The notes: generated by a model not told the origin, from the sequence alone. Numbered from the stretch's first letter, positions 1-9,572 are shown. The stretch is 42,292 nucleotides of DNA from Nitrospirales bacterium (GCA_021604105.1 BQIW01000035.1:1-42292), one strand, 5' to 3'. Translations and numbers: made by a program.

Positions 1-154
1 TTTTGCTTTTTCTAAATTAGGCACTGATGGACAGTCGCCATCAATGATGTTCGGCGCGGCAAATTTCCTTAAATTTTTGCAGGCGGTTTGTCGGCTTGGT
101 AATGTGTAATGGCGCTCTTTAGAGAGTAACTTCAATCAGCAGGAACCTGAAATA
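1..154. other. Upstream non-coding segment
   Basis: No gene is visible. A short inverted repeat (TGATGG at 25-30, CCATCA at 38-43, 7-nt loop) could form a weak hairpin. An AGGAA-type ribosome binding site at 141-145 precedes the TTG start at 155. No convincing promoter hexamers were picked out. Confidence 0.4.
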
Positions 155-886
155 TTGCAAGAATTTAACGCCCAAGTCAGTCGAGTCAAGAACCTGACTC
201 GTGATGTCCGTGAGTTGGAACTCACCCTCCTCACCCCGGATACCATCGAATTCAAGGCCGGGCAGTGGATTTCTCTGGATGTCTGGCATCCGGGATTGAA
301 ACAGCCTGTTCCGAGGCAGTATTCAATTGCCTCTCCGCCAAGTCAATCCCACCAGGTTACCCTTCTCTTTAACCGGGTCCCCGATGGTCCAGGCTCAAAT
401 TATTTGTTCAGTCTTCATGAAGGAGATCCGGTAACCTTCCAGGGACCCAATGGATCGTTTCTCCTCCAGAAGAATCCCGGACAAGATCTCGTCTTTGTGG
501 CCACGGGAACCGGGATTGCACCGTTCCGTTCAATGCTCTCTACCTTCTTGGAGGAACCTAGCGCTGGAACTTTGACGTTATATTGGGGCTTGCGGAGCCA
601 GCGAGACCTTTACTACCAACATGAATTGGAAGCTCTTGCACGCCGGCATCCGAATTTCAGTTTTATCACCATCCTGTCCAGGCCGGAAAACGGTTGGCAA
701 GGTCCCATCGGACGGGTGACAACATTAGTGGAGAACCAGGTGGTATCAGTGAGGAATGTGACTTTTTATCTGTGCGGAAATGGTGGCATGATACGAGACA
801 CGATGGCCATTGTGAGAAAAAAAGGCCTCTGTCCCATTCGCACTGAGCAATATTATGATAAAGCCGGTGCCGGGACAGACGATTGA
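155..886 (+). CDS. Ferredoxin-NADP reductase-like FAD/NAD(P) oxidoreductase
   Basis: A 243-residue flavoprotein of the ferredoxin-NADP reductase superfamily, expected to move electrons between NAD(P)H and a redox partner through FAD. The N-terminal beta-barrel carries the FAD motif RQYSIAS (about residues 54-60). The C-terminal nucleotide-binding half has GTGIAPFRSML (about 117-127) and CGNGGMIRDT (about 207-216). There is no 2Fe-2S ferredoxin domain, so the partner must be separate. The start is TTG at 155, chosen because AGGAA sits about ten bases upstream and the barrel begins at once. It stands alone on the plus strand. A decayed relative of its 3' third lies at 3050-3235. The physiological electron partner cannot be told from sequence. 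Confidence 0.85.
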   Translation: MQEFNAQVSRVKNLTRDVRELELTLLTPDTIEFKAGQWISLDVWHPGLKQPVPRQYSIASPPSQSHQVTLLFNRVPDGPGSNYLFSLHEGDPVTFQGPNGSFLLQKNPGQDLVFVATGTGIAPFRSMLSTFLEEPSAGTLTLYWGLRSQRDLYYQHELEALARRHPNFSFITILSRPENGWQGPIGRVTTLVENQVVSVRNVTFYLCGNGGMIRDTMAIVRKKGLCPIRTEQYYDKAGAGTDD

Positions 887-1326
887 ATCTATCCCGACTC
901 TACGGATAAAACAGATAATTCCAATGAATGTCGAGTCAAACAATAAGTGTAACTTTTTCAATAAATTGCCCGGCCTTTTTTAGAGAACGGGTTTGTATTG
1001 CTGACGAATCCTCCCCAATATATCCGAGCCTCGTTGAGATTCGGACAGGCCACCTAACTCCAGGGGATAGCCCTCGTATTCCGGAAGTTTGTGCTGATGC
1101 AACTCTGGCGGTGTGGTTTGTTAAGTCACATGGGGTACACAACTTGGGCTTGATCTTTTCTCTCATGAGGTCTGTCAAAAAACGACTCGCGACTCCTTCA
1201 GTTTTGTCCACATTAGCGGATGTATATCGGAATCAAGTTTGGGAACTAGGGATCGTTTTCTGAGTGCCGGAGGATTCAGTCGTCGTTCGCAGTAGTTGGG
1301 AGGAAAGGCGGGAGACTAACCGTCAA
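887..1326. other. Intergenic region without a supported gene
   Basis: About 440 bases between the reductase and the convergent DUF481 gene. Open frames exist on both strands (for example 928-1263 plus), but they overlap each other, have no recognisable family and show no clear ribosome binding site. I see no terminator with a run of T. Decayed coding sequence is possible but cannot be shown. Confidence 0.4.
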
Positions 1327-2739
1327 TCAACTCGAAAACTCATAGCCCAAGGCCCATATGAACGCTTCATCCGATTTTTTCTTCCCTGGCTCAGGGTCGC
1401 TGTTATACCGGTATTCGAATGCCACCTTCAGATACAATTTTCCATACACTTCAATGCGAGCTCCCTGCTCTGATGTCCACCGTAGGGCAGTACTGTCCCC
1501 TACTCCCAGATCGCGAAACCCTTTTTGACGGTGAAAAACTCGTATCCGATCTGCAATCAGATCATATTCCCAATCCACGCCCCACGAAGCGGTAACGGTT
1601 TTGGTCGTCCCGGTCTCTTTAAACTTTTGATACACAAAAGCAGGCCCGGTGGATACACTTAAACTGTGGCTTGGAGAATCAAAAATCTGATATCCAAGTC
1701 CCAGGCCGGTCGTACTCCGGATTTTCAATCCCTGAAACTTATCATATTCAAGATATTCTTTAGCGGTGGAAAACAACCTTTTGGTGAAAAAATAATCATA
1801 GCCGAGTGTGCCTCTGGCATTTTTGGCTGTGTTGTCTCCATCGGCCGAGGCAAAGGCATACTTACCGTTCATGAGGCCACGGTGTCGTTCTGTCCAAACC
1901 GTATTGTCGGTTGAGGCGTTCACAGCCGTGGTGTCCGTATTCCCCTTTGTACGATTTCCTCCCAGGTCGAAGTTTCCTTTATACCGGAGTTCTGGAATAT
2001 TGATAGTCTTCACACGCGCTGGCGATATCCCTTCACTTCCGCCTAATGCGGTCACAGTCGTACGGGAGGTTTGGAGAAAATCATCTCCATTGAAATCTTG
2101 ATCCTCCTCAAAAACTTGAATGGAAAGCGGTGTTCGCGACTGGACTTGTTCCACTTCATCCCACTGAACCGATATATCTCCCGCATAAGCCGTTTTGATT
2201 GTAAGGGTCTTTTCTTCCATTGAGACAATGGTTCCGATCAGATGCATGTCATTTTTGAGAGTGATCTCATCTAACTCTTCCTCTTCACTCTCTTCACCTG
2301 CCGCGGTTGCTTCTTTTTGGCTTTTGATGGCCTTTACGGAATTGAGGGTGATCATCACGGGGGCCGGGTCCTGGTCTCTCAACACCTGGATTCTACCGGA
2401 CTCAGCCAATTGGATTCGGCCCTCATAGATCTCGCCGGTATTCAGAACAACAGTGACCGGCTCTTCAGTCGCCAACCCCGTGACCTCTTTCCAACGAAGC
2501 GGAATTGGATTGTGCATACTCGCTGCTGCTCTTACACGGAGGACACCATTCGTCATGCCAAATATCTTGCCCTTGAGAATGGTGCCATCTTTAAGCGAAA
2601 TCTGTCCGGAGACTGCCGCATAAAGAGGACCACCTCCACTGATCAGGGAAATACTAAGAAAGACGATGAAGAGCTTCAATCTCAATGTAATGATTCTCCT
2701 TGGTAAATCCTTGTGTGTGATAAACGGATGCGTTATCAC
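1327..2739 (-). CDS. DUF481 outer-membrane beta-barrel protein with N-terminal SH3/Sm-like repeats
   Basis: A 470-residue exported protein of the DUF481 (YdiY-like) family. A basic stretch followed by a hydrophobic segment (about residues 23-40, ending near AYAA-like small residues) is a signal peptide. Residues about 45-210 hold two to three repeats of a small beta domain, each beginning with a 'DG/N-x-h-x-G-x-I' element (for example DGTILKGKI and NDMHLIGTI). The C-terminal half (about 245-470) has alternating beta strands and ends in an aromatic strand, GYEFSS, as expected of an outer-membrane barrel. The family is common but its substrate is unknown. It is a single gene, convergent with its upstream neighbour. 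Its start is the only ATG ahead of the signal peptide. Confidence 0.75.
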   Translation of the reverse strand: MITHPFITHKDLPRRIITLRLKLFIVFLSISLISGGGPLYAAVSGQISLKDGTILKGKIFGMTNGVLRVRAAASMHNPIPLRWKEVTGLATEEPVTVVLNTGEIYEGRIQLAESGRIQVLRDQDPAPVMITLNSVKAIKSQKEATAAGEESEEEELDEITLKNDMHLIGTIVSMEEKTLTIKTAYAGDISVQWDEVEQVQSRTPLSIQVFEEDQDFNGDDFLQTSRTTVTALGGSEGISPARVKTINIPELRYKGNFDLGGNRTKGNTDTTAVNASTDNTVWTERHRGLMNGKYAFASADGDNTAKNARGTLGYDYFFTKRLFSTAKEYLEYDKFQGLKIRSTTGLGLGYQIFDSPSHSLSVSTGPAFVYQKFKETGTTKTVTASWGVDWEYDLIADRIRVFHRQKGFRDLGVGDSTALRWTSEQGARIEVYGKLYLKVAFEYRYNSDPEPGKKKSDEAFIWALGYEFSS

Positions 2740-3049
2740 ACATCACGGACGATCAACAATTACCCCTACTAAAAGGGATTTCGGACAACCTTACGAAAGA
2801 CTGTGTAAAAAGTGGGTCTGCACCTGAAAGATTTGGCGTGAGCGGATGTTGAAATGGAGCCTACTTACAGTGCACGGTACCCGAAAAGTTTGGGATTATA
2901 GCCACAGATTCACTATAAAGCTACCCTAAAATGGTGCCAGACCGGGTATATGGTGTCCCGTGAGAGAAAGAGACATTTCACTTCAATTCGAATGTAAAAA
3001 AAAGAACAATTTCTGTTGACGACGGACAAGGATAACCGAAGGGGCTCAC

Positions 3050-3235
3050 AACTCTCTCCCGTCCCCCAAATGGCTGGAAAGGTTCGACCGAAAGAGTGAC
3101 AACATTAGTGGAGAACAACGTTGCATCAGTAAGCCATGTTACTGTTTTTCCGTGTGGAGACGGCGGTATGATTTGGGCCCCGACGGCCATTGCGAAGAAA
3201 AAGGCCTCTGTCTCATTCGCACTGAACAATACATT
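3050..3235 (+). pseudogene. Decayed 3' fragment of a paralogue of the FAD reductase
   Basis: This stretch aligns base by base with 676-860, the 3' third of the reductase gene. Shared landmarks are GTGACAACATTAGTGGAGAA (3097 and 717), a GTGTGGAGACGGCGG/GTGCGGAAATGGTGG block, AAAAAGGCCTCTGTC and ATTCGCACTGA. The encoded GLCLIRTEQY matches GLCPIRTEQY in the intact protein. There is no upstream half and no start, and the frame runs straight into foreign sequence. It is therefore a broken, diverged duplicate, with identity high enough to be certain but not recent. Confidence 0.85.
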
Positions 3236-3244
3236 TTTGTTTGG

Positions 3245-3390
3245 CACCCTCCACCTTTGATCTCTCGTTCCAATATTGCACCCTCACAGGTTAGGGGTTG
3301 TAAGTGCATCAATCTTGAATCCCGACAAGGATTTTGCATCGGATTGAATGGGGACTGGTGGGTTTTGGAACAACGTAATCCAAAAAAGAT
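3245..3390 (+). pseudogene. Decayed fragment of an SRAP (YedK/HMCES) gene
   Basis: This stretch matches the segment of the intact SRAP gene around 4645-4785. It encodes SNIAPSQ against YNIAPSQ, LESRQ against PESRQ, and a shared TGGGGACTGGTG. The fragment holds neither the catalytic Cys2 start nor the C-terminal histidine motif, and it follows within about ten bases of the reductase fragment, in the same orientation. It cannot encode a working protein. The two fragments together look like the scar of one ancestral segment that carried both genes. Confidence 0.8.
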
Positions 3391-3427
3391 CCGTTCCTGC
3401 CATTTTCTATCAACCGACGGTGTCGGC

Positions 3428-4219
3428 TTAAGCTGGCAACTTACCGCTGCCGAAGACATGCCCTTTGGCACGGATTTGAAGGAAATCTTGATGAACGGGA
3501 ATGCGATAGCCTCCACCGGGGAGGGCAAAGTGGGACTGAATATAGGCTTCGACGTCTTTTCGTCTGGGAGCCTGCTCGATACCGAGCAGATTGAGCATGA
3601 ATTCGGCAACGGCGTAGGTGGAGGGTAGGTCGGGAGTGTCGACATGTGCCGGATCGAGGGTGGTCATGACCTCGTACTGGTTGCCGTGCTTGACGCGGAA
3701 CTGGTCAACCATTCGACGAAGTTCAAACCGGTGGGAGAAAAAATGATGAAACATGTTCATGCAGCCACTCTCGCGATTCTGTAGGACGATAATGGTGACG
3801 CCGGTCGGAGACATCCAGGAAGCGAGACGTTCGAGGTGGGCGAGCCATTCATCGGTGGGTATGTAATAGAATGTATGCGAGGAGAGCACCAAATCCCCCG
3901 GAGCGGATGGCTGAGCGGACAGGATTGGGAGGCCTATGGCTTCTGCAGTTGGAACGGTCTGTTGTAATTGATTCAGCAGAAACGTGTTTGGTTCGATGGC
4001 GATGGTGCGGTCGAAAGCGGCGGTGAAGGCACGGGTGAGTTCGCCGTTGCCGGCCCCGGCGTCGACGAACACCTGCCGAACCGGCAGATCGTCAACTACT
4101 TGTTGCAGCCATCGTTTTGCGTTCCGTTTCTGGTCGGTATGATTCAGGAAAATTTGAAAGGCCTGCTTGTAGTCTTCCCCCTGGGAATCGAAGATGCGAA
4201 TGTGTTCCTGGTCGGTCAT
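3428..4219 (-). CDS. Class I SAM-dependent methyltransferase
   Basis: A 263-residue protein with a class I methyltransferase fold. Motif I is VDAGAGNGELT (about residues 52-62), the acidic end of strand 2 is IAIEPN (about 73-78), and a motif IV-like LVLSSHTFYYI lies near 114-124. The C-terminal third (about 150-263) is helical and probably supplies substrate specificity; no known subfamily signature was recognised there. It stands alone on the minus strand, divergent from the SRAP gene. The substrate is unknown. The start ATG at 4219 gives a normal methyltransferase length with about 50 residues before motif I. Confidence 0.75.
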   Translation of the reverse strand: MTDQEHIRIFDSQGEDYKQAFQIFLNHTDQKRNAKRWLQQVVDDLPVRQVFVDAGAGNGELTRAFTAAFDRTIAIEPNTFLLNQLQQTVPTAEAIGLPILSAQPSAPGDLVLSSHTFYYIPTDEWLAHLERLASWMSPTGVTIIVLQNRESGCMNMFHHFFSHRFELRRMVDQFRVKHGNQYEVMTTLDPAHVDTPDLPSTYAVAEFMLNLLGIEQAPRRKDVEAYIQSHFALPGGGYRIPVHQDFLQIRAKGHVFGSGKLPA

Positions 4220-4574
4220 CGTCAGTGCCTCCGGTGATTTCCTGTATAGAACGAATTTTTAAAAAATTCTTGGAACATACACGGATTGTTCCATGTTTCT
4301 GGATTTCAGATCATAAAATAAAAAGGGGGGTGGGAACCAGGGAAATTGACTTCCGGGAATATCAAACCCTGCAATTGGAAAAATGGTATCTGGGCAGGAG
4401 TAATTTCACATTGTGATATGAGAGAAAATATAAGGTTTAGGCCATCCTGCCTATTTCCTGATTGTGGTGGATCGCGCTGGGAGTCCTCCATTCGTTTTCC
4501 TAAATTATCCCCTTTCCTTTTTTTACAGAAATTTGTAGGGTTAGAGTAGATTTGAAGCTTGATAACACCCAATT
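4220..4574. other. Divergent intergenic region between methyltransferase and SRAP genes
   Basis: About 355 bases that should hold the promoters of both divergent genes. The only clear structure is the inverted repeat at 4271-4293, listed separately. An open frame on the plus strand (4346-4549) has no recognisable product. No SOS-like box resembling the palindrome at 11328-11344 was seen upstream of the SRAP gene. Confidence 0.4.
4271..4293. promoter_or_regulatory. Inverted repeat upstream of the methyltransferase
   Basis: Perfect 7-base arms TGGAACA (4271-4277) and TGTTCCA (4287-4293) flank a 9-base centre, 52 bases upstream of the methyltransferase start. It could be a repressor operator or a leader hairpin. 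No T-run follows, so it is not an obvious terminator. Confidence 0.3.
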
Positions 4575-5243
4575 ATGTGCGGTCGCTTCACACGCAAAGA
4601 GAACTTCCAGCATTTGGCTGAACAGTTGGGCCTGAAAGTTCTCCCGCCTTTGAGTCCCCGTTACAACATTGCCCCATCGCAGTTAGTGGCCTGCGTGCGC
4701 ACCAACCCTGAATCACGACAACGCGAATGCATGGAATTACAGTGGGGACTGGTGCCCTCCTGGGCCAAGGATTCCAACATCGGCAATAAGTTGATTAATG
4801 CCCGCGGAGAAACTGTGGCGGAGAAGCCGGCTTTCCGGAAAGCATTTAAACACCAACGCTGTCTGGTCTTAGCCGATGGCTTTTATGAATGGAAACAAGA
4901 AGGGAAAGCAAAACAACCCTATTACGTTCGATTCAAAGATCAACGACCATTTGCCTTCGCGGGCTTGTGGGAACGGTGGGAGAAAGACGAGGCCGCCCCT
5001 TTGGAAACCTGTACCCTCATTACGACTGGTCCCAATAGTGTGATGGAACCGATCCACCATCGCATGCCGGTTATTTTGGCCTCTAAGGACTTTGCCAACT
5101 GGATTGATTCCTCTTTGCAAGCGGTTGAGCGAATTAACGTCCTGCTCAGACCGTTTCCCTCGGAGGAGATGGAAGCCTATCCCGTCAGTCAGCTCGTGAA
5201 TAATCCCAGAAATGATCGGCCTGAATGTGTGGTTCCTATTTAA
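4575..5243 (+). CDS. SRAP-domain protein (YedK/HMCES type)
   Basis: A 222-residue SOS-response-associated peptidase family protein. Members shield abasic sites in single-stranded DNA by forming a covalent thiazolidine link through Cys2. The sequence starts MCGRFT, giving the catalytic Cys2 after methionine removal. It also has NIAPSQ (the conserved Asn), WGLVPSWAKD, NARGET, the Glu of DGFYEWK and the C-terminal HHRMPVIL with its conserved His. All active residues and the full length are present. The start is fixed by the Cys2 requirement. It lies 0.9 kb from the LexA-like/ImuB/DnaE2 cassette, so a shared role in DNA damage tolerance is plausible. A decayed relative lies at 3245-3390. Confidence 0.92.
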   Translation: MCGRFTRKENFQHLAEQLGLKVLPPLSPRYNIAPSQLVACVRTNPESRQRECMELQWGLVPSWAKDSNIGNKLINARGETVAEKPAFRKAFKHQRCLVLADGFYEWKQEGKAKQPYYVRFKDQRPFAFAGLWERWEKDEAAPLETCTLITTGPNSVMEPIHHRMPVILASKDFANWIDSSLQAVERINVLLRPFPSEEMEAYPVSQLVNNPRNDRPECVVPI

Positions 5244-5394
5244 TGAGAGGACAAGAGGATGAGGTATTGCCCGTAAGGTCGTATTCTACTATTATACCGG
5301 CCCATTGCTCTCTAGGATTTTCTAGGGATGCCCCTGATCCAAAAACCGTTCTCAAGCTCTGTGATCCATTAGTTGAAAATGGTAGGGTAAATGT

Positions 5395-5973
5395 ATGCGT
5401 CATTGGACCTTCATCGGAGTACTGATCGCCGGTGGTTTTTTCTCAGGCCCTGAGGCTTGGGGACTGGAATTCACGGCAGATCAAATCCTTAAGTTCGGGC
5501 GTCAGACTCAAAAGGCCAACCTATATTATCGGGATGACCGGTGGCGGTTGGAGCATCAGTCGATGGGGCCGGTCAATGTCACCATTGTGCGTAAAGACAA
5601 GCAGCTCATGTGGCTGCTGCTCTCCCGCGTGAGACATTTTAAGACGCTCCCCTATGATCCTGCTCAGGAGCCAAAATTGAGTGAGCATCTGGAAGGAGAG
5701 ATCTCGCGCGAAGAGATCGGCAGGGAGACGCGCGAGGGCCATCCGACGATCTTATACGAGGTGACGGTGAAGGAAGGCGATCAAATTAATGTTTACTACC
5801 AATGGTTCGCCACCGACATTCAGTTCCCGATGCAATTGACCAGGAAGGACGGAAGCTGGAGTGTCGAGTATCGACATGTGAAACTGCGGCCCGTAACCGA
5901 TTATTTATTTCAACTGCCAGTCAATTTCCAGCCCCTGGAAGAGTTTACTCCTCCGAAGAAAAAAGAATCCTAA
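5395..5973 (+). CDS. Periplasmic LolA/DUF4412-like protein
   Basis: A 192-residue exported protein. Residues 1-22 form a signal peptide with a hydrophobic core (FIGVLIAGGFF), probably cut after EAWG. The mature part is an antiparallel-beta protein with the rhythm of LolA-fold proteins: an N-terminal helix (FTADQILKFG), strands such as NLYYRDDRWRLEH and LMWLLLS, and a final VEYRHVKLRPV followed by LFQLP, a signature often seen at the end of DUF4412/LolA-like domains. A role in lipid or lipoprotein handling is a family-level guess. The start at 5395 follows an AGGG element. The gene is convergent with dnaE2. Confidence 0.55.
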   Translation: MRHWTFIGVLIAGGFFSGPEAWGLEFTADQILKFGRQTQKANLYYRDDRWRLEHQSMGPVNVTIVRKDKQLMWLLLSRVRHFKTLPYDPAQEPKLSEHLEGEISREEIGRETREGHPTILYEVTVKEGDQINVYYQWFATDIQFPMQLTRKDGSWSVEYRHVKLRPVTDYLFQLPVNFQPLEEFTPPKKKES

Positions 5974-6133
5974 GAGCCGGCGATGCCGTCATCTCTCCGT
6001 TCAAATGCGGTGTGGCCTCTGCCGGCTGCATCATTCTTCTGACCATGTGTTTCTCTGCTTTGCACAGAGTTGTTGCCGTTCGCTCAGTGTGACACTGGGG
6101 ATTGGCGACATCCATACTGGTACAGATAAGGTG

Positions 6134-9100
6134 TTAACCGATCACCTGCAGATGCTGCACCGTCAGTGTGGTGGCGGTGAAGTCTTCCTCCACCACGCCC
6201 TCCAGAAGAAGCGGCCGTTCGTTTGTGAGTAACGGTCCGTATCGTTGAAATATTTCGGGGAACAGCGTGGCATCGTAAAGTGCCGTGGTATCTTCCATCG
6301 TGATAAATTCCATGGGTTTGCCCTGTTTCGTCGAGGCGGCTTTTTCCGTGATCAGCCAGCCAACCATCATGATCCGACGGCCGATATGCCTAGCCATCTC
6401 TGTCGCCGGAGTGATCTGCAGGCTTTGCAAGTGTCTCGCATAGAGCGTCAACGGATGGCAACGGAGAGGGAAGCCGAAGAGCTCAATCTCATGCTGGATC
6501 AGCCGTTCTGTGTCATATTCATTCGGAATCGGGAGCAGACGAACGGATGGCAACAGCGGGGTGGCGTGTTGTGCAACTGATCTGGGTGAGGAGATGCCAC
6601 AGGTTGGATGCTCGGCGTAGACCCGCCAGAGCAGGCCGGGGCGGGTGACCTCACCGGCAATAGCATCGAAGCAACCTGCCAGAACTAATAACCGCGTCTG
6701 CGCCGGTTCGGGGTTGAGCCTGCTCAGAAAATCATGAAACGACTGAAACGGGCCGTGGCGGGATCGTTCTTCGAGAAGCCGATCAATGAATCCCCGTACG
6801 ATGCCTTTGATTTGCATCAAGCCCATGCGGATGGTCGTTCCTTCTCCCTCATATGCCCATGCGCTGACATTGATGTCCGGCGAGAGCACGGTCAATCCCA
6901 TCCGGCGGGCTTCTGACAGATAGGCGAAGGTTGAATAAAATCCACCCTGGTTGCTGATGACGGCGGCCATGAATTCCCCAGGATAATGGGAACGGAGATA
7001 GGCCGACTTAAATGACACCTGCGCATAACTGGCCGAATGCGGTTTACAAAAACTATAGCCGGTAAAACTCATCGTCATTGCCCATACCCGCTCGATCGTT
7101 CGCGTATCCACACCGCGCGCGCGCGCGCCGTCGATAAATTGGCGTTGATAATCGCGAAGCCGGCGTTGCTTATGTTTTTTGCTGAGGATTTTCCTGAGTT
7201 GATCGCCATCTTCCACGGAAAACCCCGCCAGACCCATGGCTACTTTGGTGACGTCTTCCTGATACACCATGATGCCGTGGGTTTCCCCGAGCACGTCTTC
7301 TACTAACGGATGCAGGGGACGATAGGCGCCGCCATGCGCCCGCCGGACAAATTCTTGAATGAACCGGTTTGCGGCGGGACGAATCAACGATGAGACGATG
7401 ACGAGATACTCAAAGACGTCCGCATGCATGCGCCGATCCGCCGGCATGCCCGTCCAGAGTTTTTTGAGAAGCAGTCGGGTGGCAGGCGATTCGATGTAAA
7501 AACATCCAATTGTCTCCCCCCGTTGAATGAGCTGTTGCGTTTTGGGGTCGGTTAATGGGTCCCAGGTGGCATAGTCGATCTTGTGGCCGGTGTGTTTTGC
7601 AATTGCCGCAAGGGCATCCCGAATGACGGCTAAGGATCGATTGCCCAGAAGATCGATTTTGACCAGGCCGGCATCTTCCGTTTGATCCTTTTCCCATTGA
7701 ATGACCGGAACACCCTTTGCGGCCACTTCAACCGGGACATAGCGGCGGAGATCGTCAGGAACAATCACGATGCCCCCGCAATGCAGTGACAGATGACGAA
7801 ACCGTCCCTGAAGTTGAAGGGCGAGTCTGACGATTTCAGGCCATGGCTCGCGCAAATCGGTGAACGCCGAGGCCTCATCAAGATGTGAGTGTGGTTTTTT
7901 GCCATTATGGGGTCTCGAAGACGGCGAAGATGGAAGAGAGTGAGACTTTCCATTTTCTCGAATATTGGAAAGGCGGGGAGTCTGCCGGAACGCGGATTGG
8001 CTGCATGGGGAGACAGAGGACTCTTGAGCCGGAAGATCGGTGAGCGGGAGGCGAGTCAGCAGTCGACTCACCTGCTGAATTTCCGCCGGAGGCATGCCAT
8101 AGACTTTGGCGACTTCCCGCACGGCTGCCCGAAGCGCCAGCGTATTCTGATTGGCCACCATGCCGGCCTGCCGGCTGCCATAACGCGCAAAGACAAAATC
8201 CACAATGCGGTCCCGCTCATCCCAGGGAAAATCCACGTCAATATCAGGCGGATCGTGGCGTCCGGGATTTAAAAAGCGTTCAAAAAACAGATTGTGCCGG
8301 ATAGGATCCACATGGGTAATGCCCAGGCAATAGGACACGATGGATGCCGTCGCCGATCCCCGTCCACAGGTGCGAGGCGCCTGGCGGACAATCTCGTCAA
8401 CCACCAGAAAATAATGAGCGTAGCCTTTATCCCGGATGACATCCAGTTCGCGTTCGATACGATCGGTTACGACTGCTGTCAGTGAGCCGTACCGCCATCG
8501 GGCTCCGTCGTAGGTCTTCTCGCGTAGCAGAGTGAAGGCATGAGGATCGGAGAGCTGACGAAAACCGGGGAAAATTGTCTTTTTGAACGACCACTCGGTC
8601 TGGCAGTGCTGCGCGATCTTCCAGGTGTTGGCTATCGCGTGAGGCACATGGGGAAACTGGGAAGCCAGTATCGCAGGCGGCATCAACCAATGATGGGGTG
8701 CACAGTATGCCTCCGGCGGCAATTGAGAGAGGGTGGTCTTTAAGGCGATCGCGCGGAGAATTTGATGGAAGGGGAATTCCTGAGGGGTCACGAAATGCAC
8801 CCGGTTGGTCGCGACGGGAGGAAGGTGTGTGCGCCGACTAAAGGCCAGGGCCTGGTGCATGAGCGCGCCAGGCGTTAGCTCTACGTACAGATCGCTAAGT
8901 GAGTGCCGTTTCCAGGCCGTCAGTGCAGAAAGATCATCAGAGAGAATGATCAGTCCTTGGCGATGCTCTTGAACTGAGGCGATGCAGTCAAAGTCGGCAT
9001 CGCAATGGCGTTGGGAGAGCAGACGGCAGAGATTGGTGTAGCCAAAAGAATCTTTGACCAGGAGCACGGCGCGGTGCCGGTTGTGGGTCAGTTCGGCTCC

Positions 9101-9292
9101 AAGGATCGGGCGTAAGCCATGGGCCTGTGCGACCTCGATAAAGCGAATGGCACCGTACAGGCCGTTTGTATCGGTCAGGGCAAGTGTCTCGGCTCCCTGT
9201 CTCTTTGCCGTCTGGCACAAGGTTTCCAGTGAGGACACTCCTTGCATCGGGGAGTACTCCGAATGAACGTGTAAATGGACAAAGACTGACAT
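6134..9292 (-). CDS. dnaE2: Error-prone DNA polymerase III alpha subunit DnaE2
   Basis: A C-family replicative-type polymerase of the DnaE2 branch, which carries out mutagenic lesion bypass with ImuB. From the ATG at 9292 it is 1052 residues. It opens with a PHP domain (HLHVHSEYSPM, about residues 6-16), and the polymerase core has CGRGSATASIVSY (about 309) and the catalytic PDIDVDF (about 349-355). The C-terminus (about 980-1052) is an OB fold, and the long C-terminal clamp region of DnaE1 is absent. A low-complexity Ser/Pro/His insert lies at about 430-480. A TTG 15 bases upstream (9307) is an alternative start; neither has a strong ribosome binding site. It lies downstream of imuB, with a 280-base AT-rich gap that may hold its own promoter. 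Confidence 0.92.
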   Translation of the reverse strand: MSVFVHLHVHSEYSPMQGVSSLETLCQTAKRQGAETLALTDTNGLYGAIRFIEVAQAHGLRPILGAELTHNRHRAVLLVKDSFGYTNLCRLLSQRHCDADFDCIASVQEHRQGLIILSDDLSALTAWKRHSLSDLYVELTPGALMHQALAFSRRTHLPPVATNRVHFVTPQEFPFHQILRAIALKTTLSQLPPEAYCAPHHWLMPPAILASQFPHVPHAIANTWKIAQHCQTEWSFKKTIFPGFRQLSDPHAFTLLREKTYDGARWRYGSLTAVVTDRIERELDVIRDKGYAHYFLVVDEIVRQAPRTCGRGSATASIVSYCLGITHVDPIRHNLFFERFLNPGRHDPPDIDVDFPWDERDRIVDFVFARYGSRQAGMVANQNTLALRAAVREVAKVYGMPPAEIQQVSRLLTRLPLTDLPAQESSVSPCSQSAFRQTPRLSNIRENGKSHSLPSSPSSRPHNGKKPHSHLDEASAFTDLREPWPEIVRLALQLQGRFRHLSLHCGGIVIVPDDLRRYVPVEVAAKGVPVIQWEKDQTEDAGLVKIDLLGNRSLAVIRDALAAIAKHTGHKIDYATWDPLTDPKTQQLIQRGETIGCFYIESPATRLLLKKLWTGMPADRRMHADVFEYLVIVSSLIRPAANRFIQEFVRRAHGGAYRPLHPLVEDVLGETHGIMVYQEDVTKVAMGLAGFSVEDGDQLRKILSKKHKQRRLRDYQRQFIDGARARGVDTRTIERVWAMTMSFTGYSFCKPHSASYAQVSFKSAYLRSHYPGEFMAAVISNQGGFYSTFAYLSEARRMGLTVLSPDINVSAWAYEGEGTTIRMGLMQIKGIVRGFIDRLLEERSRHGPFQSFHDFLSRLNPEPAQTRLLVLAGCFDAIAGEVTRPGLLWRVYAEHPTCGISSPRSVAQHATPLLPSVRLLPIPNEYDTERLIQHEIELFGFPLRCHPLTLYARHLQSLQITPATEMARHIGRRIMMVGWLITEKAASTKQGKPMEFITMEDTTALYDATLFPEIFQRYGPLLTNERPLLLEGVVEEDFTATTLTVQHLQVIG

Positions 9293-9572
9293 GAAATAAT
9301 GCGGCAATAATGGTAAATTGCGTACTTATTTTTAATTAAAGTATCGCTTTACTTTATGCTCATGTTGATAACCTATTGATTGAAGTAATGCCTTATTTTT
9401 TTAGTCTGTGGATAACTCGTTAATTAAAGTTTTTGATTAATTTTTATCATTTTAAAATGCAAAACACCTATTATTCATTGGTTATTTTGCATGTTAAGTA
9501 ATGGCATGAAAATGATGGTGGTCATGCCACAGAGGCGTGAGCATCGCTTGAGAATTTTTCAGATTCACCTGT
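9293..9572. other. AT-rich gap between imuB and dnaE2 with inverted repeats
   Basis: No gene is visible. Two structures stand out: AAAGTA/TACTTT (9338-9355, 6-base loop) near the dnaE2 start, and ATGCAAAA (9457-9464) paired with TTTTGCAT (9485-9492). TTAATTAAAG occurs twice. The region is much richer in A and T than the flanking genes, consistent with a separate dnaE2 promoter. No copy of the palindrome from the upstream repressor gene was found here. Confidence 0.35.

Noticed and set aside
3152-3628. 158-codon plus-strand open frame
   Set aside because: It is an artefact that joins the two decayed fragments and then runs antisense through the methyltransferase gene.
9457-9492. Terminator of imuB
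   Set aside because: The inverted repeat is AT-rich with a 20-base loop and no following T-run on the minus strand.
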